Position numbers and translations under genes: made by a program. A stretch of DNA of 13,790 bases. Origin: an uncultured Lachnospiraceae bacterium (lineage in GTDB: Bacteria; Bacillota; Clostridia; Lachnospirales; Lachnospiraceae). The DNA lies in the NCBI GenBank assembly GCA_947176785.1, contig CAMWSA010000045.1, positions 1-13,790 of the forward strand, written 5' to 3'. Below are positions 6,161 through 12,586 of this stretch, piece by piece (the first letter of the stretch is position 1; every line of letters starts with the position of its first letter). The notes below the pieces were generated by a model that saw only the letters and a list, made by a program, of their open reading frames with translations, did not search any database and was not told where the DNA came from.

Positions 6161-6185
6161 TTATTTTTTGTAGGAGGTTTTTTTC

Positions 6186-7439
6186 ATGTTTAAAATCTTT
6201 CGTAAAAACTGCTGTGGCCTAGATGTCCACAAGACCTGGATTTTTGCCTGCATTGGCATTACCGATTCCAATGGTCTGACTCTGTACAAGCAAGCACGCT
6301 TCTCTTCCTTTTCCAAGGGCCTTCAGGAACTCTCCGACTGGCTTGCTAAATATTCCTGTACCGAGGTTTGTATGGAATCATCTGGCAAATACTGGATTCC
6401 CGTCTTTAACATCCTCGAAAAAACCTGCTGGGTTACCCTTGCTCACCCTAAGTACACCAAACCTCAGAAGGGCAACAAGACCGACCGCAAGGATGCCAAA
6501 TGGATCTGTGACCTCTTCATGTGTAACTTGATTAAGCCCAGCTTCATTCCCTCGCCTGAAATTCGACATCTCCGTGACCTGATGCGCTACCGCTTCAAAC
6601 TCACCAACATGCTCGTCGGCGAGAAGAACCGGGCTCTCAACTGTCTCACTGTTTCCAACCTCAAACTCGATGATGTGTTCTCTGATGTCTTTGGTAGATC
6701 CTCCTCTTCCATCATCCAGTTTATCCTGGACCATCCTGGCGAGGCTTTTGACGTTTCTCCTTTTGTCGATAAACGCTGCAAAACCCCGCTGGCTGAAATC
6801 CAGGCCGCCGTTGATGGCGCCATTTCCCCTCAGCAGGCTGCTAAACTCCGTGAATGCCTTGCTCATATCACGGAACTTGAAGCCCACAAGGAAAGCATCG
6901 AGCACGAAATTCTCAGGGTTGCTGAACCTTTTTCTCACGTTCTCGACCTTATCCGCTCTGCTCCAGGATTTGGGTCTAATCCGATGACTGCCATTGCCAT
7001 TCTCTCTGAGATTGGTCCGGACATGTCCGTGTTCCCGTCATCCAAAAACCTTGTTTCCTGGGCTGGCTGCTGTCCCCGCAACGACCAGAGTGCCTGCAAA
7101 ATAAAGTCTACCCGCATTTCCCGCGCCGGCTGTTATTTGAAACCTCTTCTTGTACAGGTTGCAAATGCACTTATCAAATCCAAAAAGCATCCTGAATTCA
7201 AAGAGAGGTATCACAGAATCAAAACCCGCCGGGGACACAAAAAGGCTATCATCGCTGTCTGCAAGATGCTCCTGACCGCTATCTGGAACATTCTGAGCAA
7301 ACTTCAACCCTACACCCCGGAGGGATTTATTGAGCACCGCCCCGTCAATAAAGCTAAAGTTCTGACGAAGGCACAGGCTCTCGAACTTCTCAGGCTAAGG
7401 GGCTATACGATAACCGATGATTCTACCGCTATAACTTAA
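6186..7439 (+). CDS. IS110-family transposase (RuvC-like DEDD plus serine recombinase domain)
   Basis: The 417-residue protein begins with the RuvC-like DEDD domain. Its acidic residues are Asp13 (GLDVHK), Glu64 (CMESSGKYW), Asp100 and Asp103 (KTDRKD). A helical, probably coiled-coil linker spans about 205-250. The C-terminal Transposase_20 domain (about 255-345) contains the motifs SAPGFG and LVSWAGCCPRNDQSACK, with Ser302 the likely catalytic serine. IS110 enzymes use a bridge RNA to choose target and donor DNA and recombine them through a composite site of the DEDD acids and this serine. All key residues are present, so the enzyme looks active. GGAGG (6173-6177) sits eight bases before the ATG. 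It is the only plus-strand gene here. It is longer than the 326-residue IS621 protein, mainly in the linker and C-terminus. Confidence 0.95.
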   Translation: MFKIFRKNCCGLDVHKTWIFACIGITDSNGLTLYKQARFSSFSKGLQELSDWLAKYSCTEVCMESSGKYWIPVFNILEKTCWVTLAHPKYTKPQKGNKTDRKDAKWICDLFMCNLIKPSFIPSPEIRHLRDLMRYRFKLTNMLVGEKNRALNCLTVSNLKLDDVFSDVFGRSSSSIIQFILDHPGEAFDVSPFVDKRCKTPLAEIQAAVDGAISPQQAAKLRECLAHITELEAHKESIEHEILRVAEPFSHVLDLIRSAPGFGSNPMTAIAILSEIGPDMSVFPSSKNLVSWAGCCPRNDQSACKIKSTRISRAGCYLKPLLVQVANALIKSKKHPEFKERYHRIKTRRGHKKAIIAVCKMLLTAIWNILSKLQPYTPEGFIEHRPVNKAKVLTKAQALELLRLRGYTITDDSTAIT

Positions 7440-7538
7440 GCCTGGTTTCATAGCTTTCAGATTTACCATACACGCAATGTGTAGGGCTTATTTGTTGTAC
7501 TCTTTTTTGCTTTTTCCATTTGACACCTCTATTTCAAA
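7440..7538 (+). other. Right end of the IS, including a -35-like TTGACA
   Basis: The 99 non-coding bases after the transposase TAA contain a small hairpin (TACAC and GTGTA around GCAAT, 7469-7483), T-rich sequence, and TTGACA at 7520-7525 followed by CCTCTATTTCAAA up to the core. The blocks GACACC and TCTATTTC near this end also occur in the left end (5898-5903 and 5919-5926), suggesting subterminal recognition sequences shared by the two ends. Confidence 0.5.
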
Positions 7539-7614
7539 CTTACCTTATTCCTGCATACCGCTGGCTGCGCCTGCGGTATTGCACCGATAAGTATTTGGAA
7601 GTTTTACTTCCAAG
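7539..7614. repeat. Two-hairpin palindromic repeat, unit 3 (right of the IS)
   Basis: This 76-base copy resumes exactly where the IS110 element ends. Hairpin A (7553-7582) pairs GCATACCGCTGGC with GCCTGCGGTATTGC, so the sixth pair is C-G where unit 1 has T-A and unit 2 has A-T. Hairpin B pairs TTGGAAGT (7595-7602) with ACTTCCAA (7606-7613) around TTT and is almost identical to unit 1. Removing the IS joins unit 2 to unit 3 with the same spacing as units 1 and 2. Confidence 0.75.
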
Positions 7615-7629
7615 CTTACCTCTGTCTGC
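7615..7629. repeat. Start of a fourth repeat unit (truncated)
   Basis: The 15 bases CTTACCTCTGTCTGC repeat the beginning of the two-hairpin unit, but the hairpins that should follow are absent. The CE2-type esterase gene ends a few bases further on at 7638. The array therefore fills the whole space between the rimO start and the esterase stop apart from the IS. Confidence 0.6.
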
Positions 7630-7637
7630 TATTTTCA

Positions 7638-8735
7638 TTATACGCAATCCCAGAATGCGTAGATTTTGTTCAACTGTTCAATATAGCCGCTCAGTTCCTC
7701 CGCCATCTGCTCCGCCTCCGGCCTGCGGATATGCCCCTTGGTGCCTGTGCTGTTGTTGCTGTAGGCGAAATAATGAATCTGCTCATCCTCCTTTTCCTCC
7801 ACCACCTGCCTGATGGCTCGGTCCCAGCTTTTGTCATGCTCCAGGATCGTGGTTTTGCAGATGATATGGGCGTCGGGATAAATCCCCCGCAGCGTGTCCA
7901 GAAAACGGCTGTAGGCCGCCCGCCAATGCCGGGATGCCTCGCTGTCATAGTCCGCTGCCATATAATCTGTCGGATGGCTGTCGTTCTGCCCGATTGCCAG
8001 TATCACCACCTGGGGCGTATACAGGGAGAAGTCCCATGATTTAGGCTGGCACAGGTTCGGGTGGTATTGCATTTTGTCGTACATCCACTCCATCCCCCGG
8101 GCATCCGGCTCGTTGAAATATCCCTCCTTGTTTTGCAGGGCAATGCCGCCCTGGGCTATGTCATGAAGCTGCGCCCCCAGCTTTCTGGCAGTTATCCAGG
8201 CATAAGAATAATAGCTGTTGGAATACTCCCCGTTATGCTCCGGATCCGGCTGTCCGCAATAGTCCACCGCCTCGGACACCTCCCCGGCAGATACGGAGTC
8301 CCCAAACACCTCCATCCTCCTCTCCGGCAGGGGCTCCTGTGTCAGGAGTTCACCGTCCGTCGCCAGGAGAAACCCGTGGAAAAGCGCCATATGGCAGGAG
8401 TCCATGCGTTTGAACAGACACAGTTCATGTACGCCCTCTCCCAGATCTTCCCCCAGGGTCAGGACCGTCTCCCCCTCGTCCGCCAGATCCCCCCGGTACT
8501 GCCGGCCGTCCAGAATCCAGCCCATGCTGCTGGTCCAATAGGAGCGGATGTTGGTAAACACCGCCCGGATGCCTCTTCCGGTAAATCGGATCCGCACAAA
8601 GCTGGCGGGATACACCATCAGCGCCCCGTCCTCCCGCCCGCGGTCGATGCGGCCGCAGTACAAAAGCCCTGGCTCCTGCCAGGAGACGGGCCGCTCCCCC
8701 GCTACGGCATATCGCTGTAAATACTCTGTATGCAT
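7638..8735 (-). CDS. SGNH/GDSL carbohydrate esterase, CE2-like (acetyl esterase)
   Basis: The 365-residue protein has the two-part layout of carbohydrate esterase family 2: an N-terminal beta-sandwich (about 20-130) and a C-terminal SGNH hydrolase domain (about 140-360). The catalytic serine is Ser147 in EVFGDSVSAGE, the oxyanion residues are in GQND (249-252), and the catalytic histidine is His335 in GHIRRPEA. There is no signal peptide or membrane segment, so it probably acts in the cytoplasm. Next to the mannoside phosphorylase and epimerase, removal of acetyl groups from imported acetylated manno-oligosaccharides is the likely job. CE2 enzymes play that role in mannan loci of Roseburia. 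Substrate is inferred from context. The gene ends in TAA just beside the hairpin repeat array. Confidence 0.82.
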   Translation of the reverse strand: MHTEYLQRYAVAGERPVSWQEPGLLYCGRIDRGREDGALMVYPASFVRIRFTGRGIRAVFTNIRSYWTSSMGWILDGRQYRGDLADEGETVLTLGEDLGEGVHELCLFKRMDSCHMALFHGFLLATDGELLTQEPLPERRMEVFGDSVSAGEVSEAVDYCGQPDPEHNGEYSNSYYSYAWITARKLGAQLHDIAQGGIALQNKEGYFNEPDARGMEWMYDKMQYHPNLCQPKSWDFSLYTPQVVILAIGQNDSHPTDYMAADYDSEASRHWRAAYSRFLDTLRGIYPDAHIICKTTILEHDKSWDRAIRQVVEEKEDEQIHYFAYSNNSTGTKGHIRRPEAEQMAEELSGYIEQLNKIYAFWDCV

Positions 8736-8850
8736 ATTTCCACTATCCCTTTCTTTTTACTTTTTAGCCGATAAATCAGGAAAATCTCAGCGGTCATCTG
8801 TCGGTTGTTACTGGTTTATTTTGACGGTTCCGCCACTATCCCGGTTCTGT
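8736..8850. other. Spacer between the phosphorylase and the esterase
   Basis: This 115-base gap has no ORF, no clear terminator and no convincing promoter. The esterase start is preceded by AAAGGGA and GTGGA, so translation initiation looks moderate. The two genes are probably in one transcription unit despite the gap. Confidence 0.3.
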
Positions 8851-10023
8851 TCAACTCCTCAGAATCTCCAGATTCTTCTCTATCAGCCCGCATCTCTGCG
8901 CCACACACTCCACACTGCGAAGAGGGTCCTCCGGCGTGTTAAATACATAGTCTGTCAGCCTGTCGATGGTGGTGGTAGCCACATGCATCCGGGTATCACT
9001 GGAGGCATAGTAGATATACACATCCCCGTTCTCCCTGGCGATGGCACCGTTGGTAAACACCACATTGGACACATCCCCCACCCTCTCCGGGCCTCTGGGG
9101 CCGATCAGCAGGCCGGACGGCTCCGCAATCACCCTTGCAGGATCATCCGGCGCCGTGGCAAAGGCATAGATCACATAGCGCAGCCCCGCCGCCGTGTTCC
9201 GTACCCCGTGGGCGATATGTATCCAGCCCCGGTCCGTCTTGATGGGCACGGCCCCGGCACCGTTTTTTACCTCGGTGATGGTGTGGTACTTCCTCTTGCT
9301 GGTGATAATCTCCTCGTCAATCACCGCATGGGTGATATCCTCACACAGCCCAAAACCGATGCCGCCGCCGGAGCCGGTGTCGATGAAATCGTCCATGGGC
9401 CTGGTGTAGAAGGCATATTTGCCGTCCACAAACTCCGGGTGCAGCACCACGTTCCGCTGCTGAGGGGAGTTCAGGGTCTTTAAGTTGGGCAGACGCTCCC
9501 AGTCCTTCAGATTCCTGGTGCGCACAATGCCTGCCGCCGCCACTGCCGCTGACAGGTCATTTACGGAGGTATCCTTGCTCTCAGAGCAGAATATGCCGTA
9601 GATCCAGCCGTCCTCATGCCTGGTCAGACGCATGTCATACACATTGGTCTCCTCCGGGCAGGTGTCCGGCAGCAGAATGGGGTAATCCCAGAAGCGGAAA
9701 TTGTCTATCCCGTTGTCGCTCTCCGCCACGGCAAAGAAGGATTTCCTGTCATTGCCCTCCACCCTGGCCACCAGATAAAATTTGCCGTCCAACTCAATCG
9801 CTCCGGAATTCATCACCGCATTGATGCCCAGCCGCTCCATAAAATAGGGGTTTGTTTCCTTGTTTACATCAAATCTCCAGTGGATCGGCGCATGTTCTCT
9901 GGTCAGCACCGGGTATCTGTATCTCTCAAACAGACCGTTGTAAAATCCTGTATCCACTTCGTTTTTTCTTGTTATCAGCTTCTCCTGCGCCGCCGCCAGA
10001 TCGTAATATTTCTCATGTACCAT
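8851..10023 (-). CDS. 4-O-beta-D-mannosyl-D-glucose phosphorylase (GH130 subfamily 1)
   Basis: The 390-residue protein closely follows my recollection of GH130_1 mannosylglucose phosphorylases: YPVLTREHAPIHWRFD, ETNPYFMERLGINAV, the strongly conserved ARVEGNDRKSFFAVAESD, QQRNVVLHPEFVDGKYAFYT, DTGSGGGIGFG and ASSDTRMHVATT. Asp130 in NVYDMRL corresponds to the general acid. The enzyme phosphorolyses Man-beta-1,4-Glc to alpha-mannose 1-phosphate and glucose. The cellobiose 2-epimerase directly upstream makes its substrate from beta-1,4-mannobiose, so the pair forms a known intracellular mannobiose pathway. I chose the ATG at 10023, which has GAGGGAG about eight bases upstream. An earlier in-frame ATG at 10107 would overlap the end of the epimerase gene and adds no conserved sequence. 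It ends in TGA. Confidence 0.94.
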   Translation of the reverse strand: MVHEKYYDLAAAQEKLITRKNEVDTGFYNGLFERYRYPVLTREHAPIHWRFDVNKETNPYFMERLGINAVMNSGAIELDGKFYLVARVEGNDRKSFFAVAESDNGIDNFRFWDYPILLPDTCPEETNVYDMRLTRHEDGWIYGIFCSESKDTSVNDLSAAVAAAGIVRTRNLKDWERLPNLKTLNSPQQRNVVLHPEFVDGKYAFYTRPMDDFIDTGSGGGIGFGLCEDITHAVIDEEIITSKRKYHTITEVKNGAGAVPIKTDRGWIHIAHGVRNTAAGLRYVIYAFATAPDDPARVIAEPSGLLIGPRGPERVGDVSNVVFTNGAIARENGDVYIYYASSDTRMHVATTTIDRLTDYVFNTPEDPLRSVECVAQRCGLIEKNLEILRS

Positions 10024-10067
10024 AGCTGTTCTCCCTCTTTTTATACTGTTTAGCGTATTCACATTGT

Positions 10068-11246
10068 TCAGCATTCCGCGCCTGCCCGCTTCATCATTTC
10101 CATGCACATACGTCCGTTATGGTAGGGGCACTTCCAGGGCTCCACAATAGGCTTGTCCTGATCCGGCCTGCCGTTTTCGTCGGTACGCCAGTACCATTCC
10201 CCTCCCTCTCCGGATTCCACCATGTATTTCTTGATAAACGCCCATATGTCCAGGGCCGCCTCCCGAAAATATTCCTTCTCCGGGGCCTTCTGCCAGGCAT
10301 TATAAAAGCCCACCACGCTCTCGGCCTGCACCCACCAGATCCGCCACTCGTCGTCCACGCCCCGCTCGCACTCGTTTTTCAGCGAGTGGTTGCTGTAGGC
10401 CGTCTCATATACATTCTGCTCCAAATCCGCCGTGATGGGGGCCATCTTCTCCCTGTAGACCGGATCTCCCAGCACCGATACGCCCCGGTCCACCAGCCAT
10501 GCCGTCTCTATGTCATGGCCGTAGGAGTGCAGGTCAATCAGGCTGTTCATATCGTTGTCAAAAAATACCTCCTGCCGATGCAGCCCGGGATTGTAAATCT
10601 TTTCCGCAATCAAATCCATCATCCAGCGCAGCTTCACCGCCGCCGCTTCGTTGCCGGATACCCGCAGCAGCTCCGTGTAAGCTTCGAACACATGCAGCAG
10701 GGTGTTCATGGTGCGGTCCGCCATAACGCCGTTCTCCGACAGCTTGTCATTGTCCGCCGGCTGAAAGTCTATGTCCAGCGCTTCCCTGTAGCCATGCTCG
10801 TCAAAGCATTTGGTCTCGATTACCTGCTGCAGTTCCCGGGCCAATTCCAGGGCCTCCCCGTTGCCCGACGCCGCATAGTAGCTGGACAGGGCATAGACGG
10901 CGAACGCCTGGTTGTACGTATGCTTGGTGGTATCCTCCGGTTTCCCGTCATAAGTCACGGACCAGTAGACGCCGCCCCGCTGCCTGTCCAGACAATGCCC
11001 CTTCATAAAATGATAAGCGTGATCCGCATATTCCTTCAGCCCCTGATCCTGCAAGGCCATCCAGGCATTGGAGAAAAACCACAGGATCCGGCTGTTCAAA
11101 ATGCAGCCCTTCACCGCCTGCTTATCCACATTTCCCTCCGCGTCCATAAAGCCGTAAAATCCTCCGTGTTCCTCGTCTTTCAGCCTCTCCCAGAAGGGCA
11201 GCAGCTTTTTCTCCAGATGCTCCCTCATTTCCTCTGCTATATTCAT
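10068..11246 (-). CDS. Cellobiose 2-epimerase (AGE family)
   Basis: This 392-residue protein belongs to the N-acylglucosamine 2-epimerase superfamily, an alpha/alpha-barrel. It matches cellobiose 2-epimerases in HGGFYGFMD, the segment GCILNSRILWFFSNAW (Arg53), SYGHDIETAWL (His244, Glu247, Trp250), WWVQAESVVGFYNAW and the C-terminal KCPYHNGRMCMEM, which holds the last catalytic histidine. It converts the reducing-end sugar of beta-1,4-disaccharides, here most likely mannobiose to mannosylglucose for the GH130 enzyme 44 bases downstream. The ATG at 11246 fits the family N-terminus. A longer form would need a TTG at 11312 inside an inverted repeat and is less likely. There is no signal peptide, so it is cytoplasmic. 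The ribosome binding site (GGATGGG) is weak and a stable hairpin lies just upstream. Confidence 0.92.
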   Translation of the reverse strand: MNIAEEMREHLEKKLLPFWERLKDEEHGGFYGFMDAEGNVDKQAVKGCILNSRILWFFSNAWMALQDQGLKEYADHAYHFMKGHCLDRQRGGVYWSVTYDGKPEDTTKHTYNQAFAVYALSSYYAASGNGEALELARELQQVIETKCFDEHGYREALDIDFQPADNDKLSENGVMADRTMNTLLHVFEAYTELLRVSGNEAAAVKLRWMMDLIAEKIYNPGLHRQEVFFDNDMNSLIDLHSYGHDIETAWLVDRGVSVLGDPVYREKMAPITADLEQNVYETAYSNHSLKNECERGVDDEWRIWWVQAESVVGFYNAWQKAPEKEYFREAALDIWAFIKKYMVESGEGGEWYWRTDENGRPDQDKPIVEPWKCPYHNGRMCMEMMKRAGAEC

Positions 11247-11260
11247 CGTTATACCCATCC

Positions 11261-11276
11261 GTGCGCTGCGGCGCAC
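11261..11276. promoter_or_regulatory. GC-rich palindrome in the epimerase leader
   Basis: GTGCGC and GCGCAC are perfect six-base inverted repeats around TGCG, about 15 bases upstream of the epimerase start codon. As RNA it could hide the weak ribosome binding site. As DNA it has the size and GC-centred symmetry of a LacI-family operator, and the LacI-type gene is immediately upstream. The sequence alone cannot separate these roles. Confidence 0.4.
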
Positions 11277-11290
11277 ACTCAAACCAATAG

Positions 11291-11312
11291 TTGAATACGC
11301 ATTTTTATTCAA
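11291..11312. promoter_or_regulatory. AT-rich inverted repeat between the regulator and epimerase genes
   Basis: TTGAATA (11291-11297) and TATTCAA (11306-11312) are perfect seven-base inverted repeats separated by eight bases, starting 18 bases after the LacI-type gene stop. Together with the GC-rich palindrome nearby it makes a two-palindrome leader for the epimerase operon. It may be an operator or an mRNA structure. Confidence 0.35.
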
Positions 11313-11330
11313 CCTTTTTCTCCTGTCCCC

Positions 11331-12374
11331 TTACACCGGAGAAGCCATTGCCTTCCCCTTCTCATATCTCCTCACACTGTCCCGGATCACAATCTCTCCC
11401 TCAATGATCTGCATATTGCAGCGGCTGTCGTCCCCGCCGATCCGGCGCACTAACATGTCAATCCCTGTCTCCGCCATCCGGGCCATGTCCACAGAGTAGG
11501 TGGTGATGGGCACATCGCACAGGCCGGGGAACAGCCAGTCATCATAACCCACCAGGGACACATCCTCCGGCACCCGGTACCCCACCTCCAGCAGGCTCTT
11601 GACCATCCTGCTGGCGGACAGGTCGCTGTTGCACACAAAAGCGGTGGGCAGTTCCCGGGGCAGGGTAATCCTGTCGTAGCAATAGACGCTGCTGTCGTCA
11701 CTCCTGTCCTTCAGCACCCAGTCCGGCCTCTCCTGTACCCCATGCTCCATCAGGGATTTCCGATATCCCAGATACCTGTCCATTATGCTCTCCGTGGCTA
11801 AGACCGTACCCACAAAGCCGATCTTCTCATGCCCCATCTGAAACAGATAATTGGTCATATAGTAGGCCCCATAGAAGCTGTTGCTGATCACGCAGTCTTC
11901 CTGCAGCTGCTTGTCATAAAAATCCATATACACCACAGGCACCCTGCACCTTTTTTTCAGCATCCGCAAGTACCCGGTCCGAATGCTTCCCAGAATAATC
12001 AATCCGTCAATTTTATCCTCCTGCACCAGCTTCGGCTCCTCCAGCTCCTTCTCCCGGACGCCGTCCAGCACCTCCGGAATCACATAACAGTTCTTCTGGC
12101 TGGCACAGGTGATAATCTTCTGGTGGAATTCCCAATAAAATGTGGCATACTTTTCCACATACTGCTCGCCCATGATCACGCCGATATTATAGCTGCGCTT
12201 TGCCTCCTGCCGGCTGCTGACCGGCGGCTTGTAGCCCATCTCTTCCGCCAGGGCCTTGATTCGCTCCCTCATATCCTCGCTGACGCCCTTCTGGTCCGCC
12301 AGGGCCTTGGACACCGTCACGGTGCTGACTCCCAGCCGCTGGGCTATATCCGACATTCTTACGCCTTTTGACAT
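11331..12374 (-). CDS. LacI-family transcriptional regulator
   Basis: The 347-residue protein begins with a typical LacI helix-turn-helix: MSDIAQRLGVSTVTVSKALA at about residues 7-26, then the hinge helix region VSEDMRERIKALAEEMGYKPP. From about residue 60 it has a periplasmic-binding-protein-like ligand domain (YNIGVIMGEQY, DGLIILGS, HEKIGFVG, PTAFVCNSDLSA, DVSLVGYDDWLF). LacI proteins of this type repress sugar operons until a sugar or oligosaccharide binds. Location between the alpha-galactosidase and the epimerase-phosphorylase pair suggests it senses a mannan- or galactomannan-derived sugar. GGAGG lies seven bases before the ATG at 12374. It ends in TAA only 84 bases before the epimerase start, so it may be co-transcribed with the genes it controls. 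Confidence 0.92.
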   Translation of the reverse strand: MSKGVRMSDIAQRLGVSTVTVSKALADQKGVSEDMRERIKALAEEMGYKPPVSSRQEAKRSYNIGVIMGEQYVEKYATFYWEFHQKIITCASQKNCYVIPEVLDGVREKELEEPKLVQEDKIDGLIILGSIRTGYLRMLKKRCRVPVVYMDFYDKQLQEDCVISNSFYGAYYMTNYLFQMGHEKIGFVGTVLATESIMDRYLGYRKSLMEHGVQERPDWVLKDRSDDSSVYCYDRITLPRELPTAFVCNSDLSASRMVKSLLEVGYRVPEDVSLVGYDDWLFPGLCDVPITTYSVDMARMAETGIDMLVRRIGGDDSRCNMQIIEGEIVIRDSVRRYEKGKAMASPV

Positions 12375-12458
12375 CCCTCAACCTCCATCTCTCGTTTGCC
12401 TGCTCTCTGTGTCTCCTGTAATCCGAAGGTCTTTTATCCTGCTTTGTTGCCACATTTG

Positions 12459-12541
12459 CCCCGGAAATGCACAAAGCCTCGGCTGTCCACAGCGCGCCGG
12501 GGAAAATACGGGGCAGCTGCGCGTATGTGCTTTCCGGGAAA
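12459..12541. repeat. Long imperfect palindrome between the alpha-galactosidase and the regulator
   Basis: The outer arms CCCCGGAAATGCACA and TGTGCTTTCCGGG pair with one bulge across about 80 bases, and a small inner hairpin GCTGT-CC-ACAGC lies within the left half. It sits in the 204-base gap downstream of the alpha-galactosidase stop and upstream of the LacI-type gene. There is no T-run, so it is not a standard intrinsic terminator. It may be another decayed mobile palindrome or a regulatory structure. Confidence 0.45.
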
Positions 12542-12554
12542 ATGCCGTTTTATA

Positions 12555-12586
12555 CTATACTCACGAACGGTCAGGTTTTCATTCCT
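12555..12586. repeat. Solitary arm of the MITE-like family overlapping the alpha-galactosidase stop
   Basis: CTATACTCACGAACGGTCAG followed by GTTTTCATTCCTGC matches the left arm of the copy at 1625 at most positions, including ACTCACGAACGGT without a mismatch. No partner arm is found in the adjacent coding sequence. The stop codon and the last two to three residues of the alpha-galactosidase frame lie inside this arm, so the repeat may have supplied the present C-terminus. Confidence 0.6.

Larger units (their letters stand above)
5873..7538 (+). mobile_element. IS110-family (IS110-group) insertion sequence
   Basis: The element contains one IS110-type transposase gene and lacks terminal inverted repeats, as is usual for the family. 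I place the ends at a CT core inside an eight-base direct repeat CAAACTTA present at 5869-5876 and 7535-7542. Removing 5873-7538 (1666 bases) restores a continuous unit 2 to unit 3 junction of the flanking hairpin array, identical in layout to the unit 1 to unit 2 junction. The long non-coding left end (about 313 bases) and shorter right end (about 99) fit the IS110 group, whose bridge RNA is encoded upstream of the transposase; IS1111 members have the reverse. Some family members, IS621 among them, are known to insert in repetitive extragenic palindromes. Boundaries are inferred, not proven. Confidence 0.75.

Noticed and set aside
5919..7535. TCTATTTC or GACACC direct repeats as the IS110 target-site boundaries
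   Set aside because: Placing the ends there leaves an extra hairpin and spacer in the repeat array and does not form a usable circle-junction promoter. The CAAACTTA boundary restores a normal unit junction and matches the RNA loops.
7440..7538. Bridge RNA in the right end, IS1111 style
   Set aside because: The right end is only about 99 bases with one small hairpin, whereas the left end holds the long nested fold.
10024..10107. 28-codon N-terminal extension of the GH130 phosphorylase
   Set aside because: It overlaps the end of the epimerase gene and lies outside the conserved family N-terminus, and the ATG at 10023 has a strong ribosome binding site.
11247..11312. Longer epimerase starting at TTG 11312
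   Set aside because: The start is TTG within an inverted repeat, and the extra 22 residues have no counterpart in the cellobiose 2-epimerase family as I know it.
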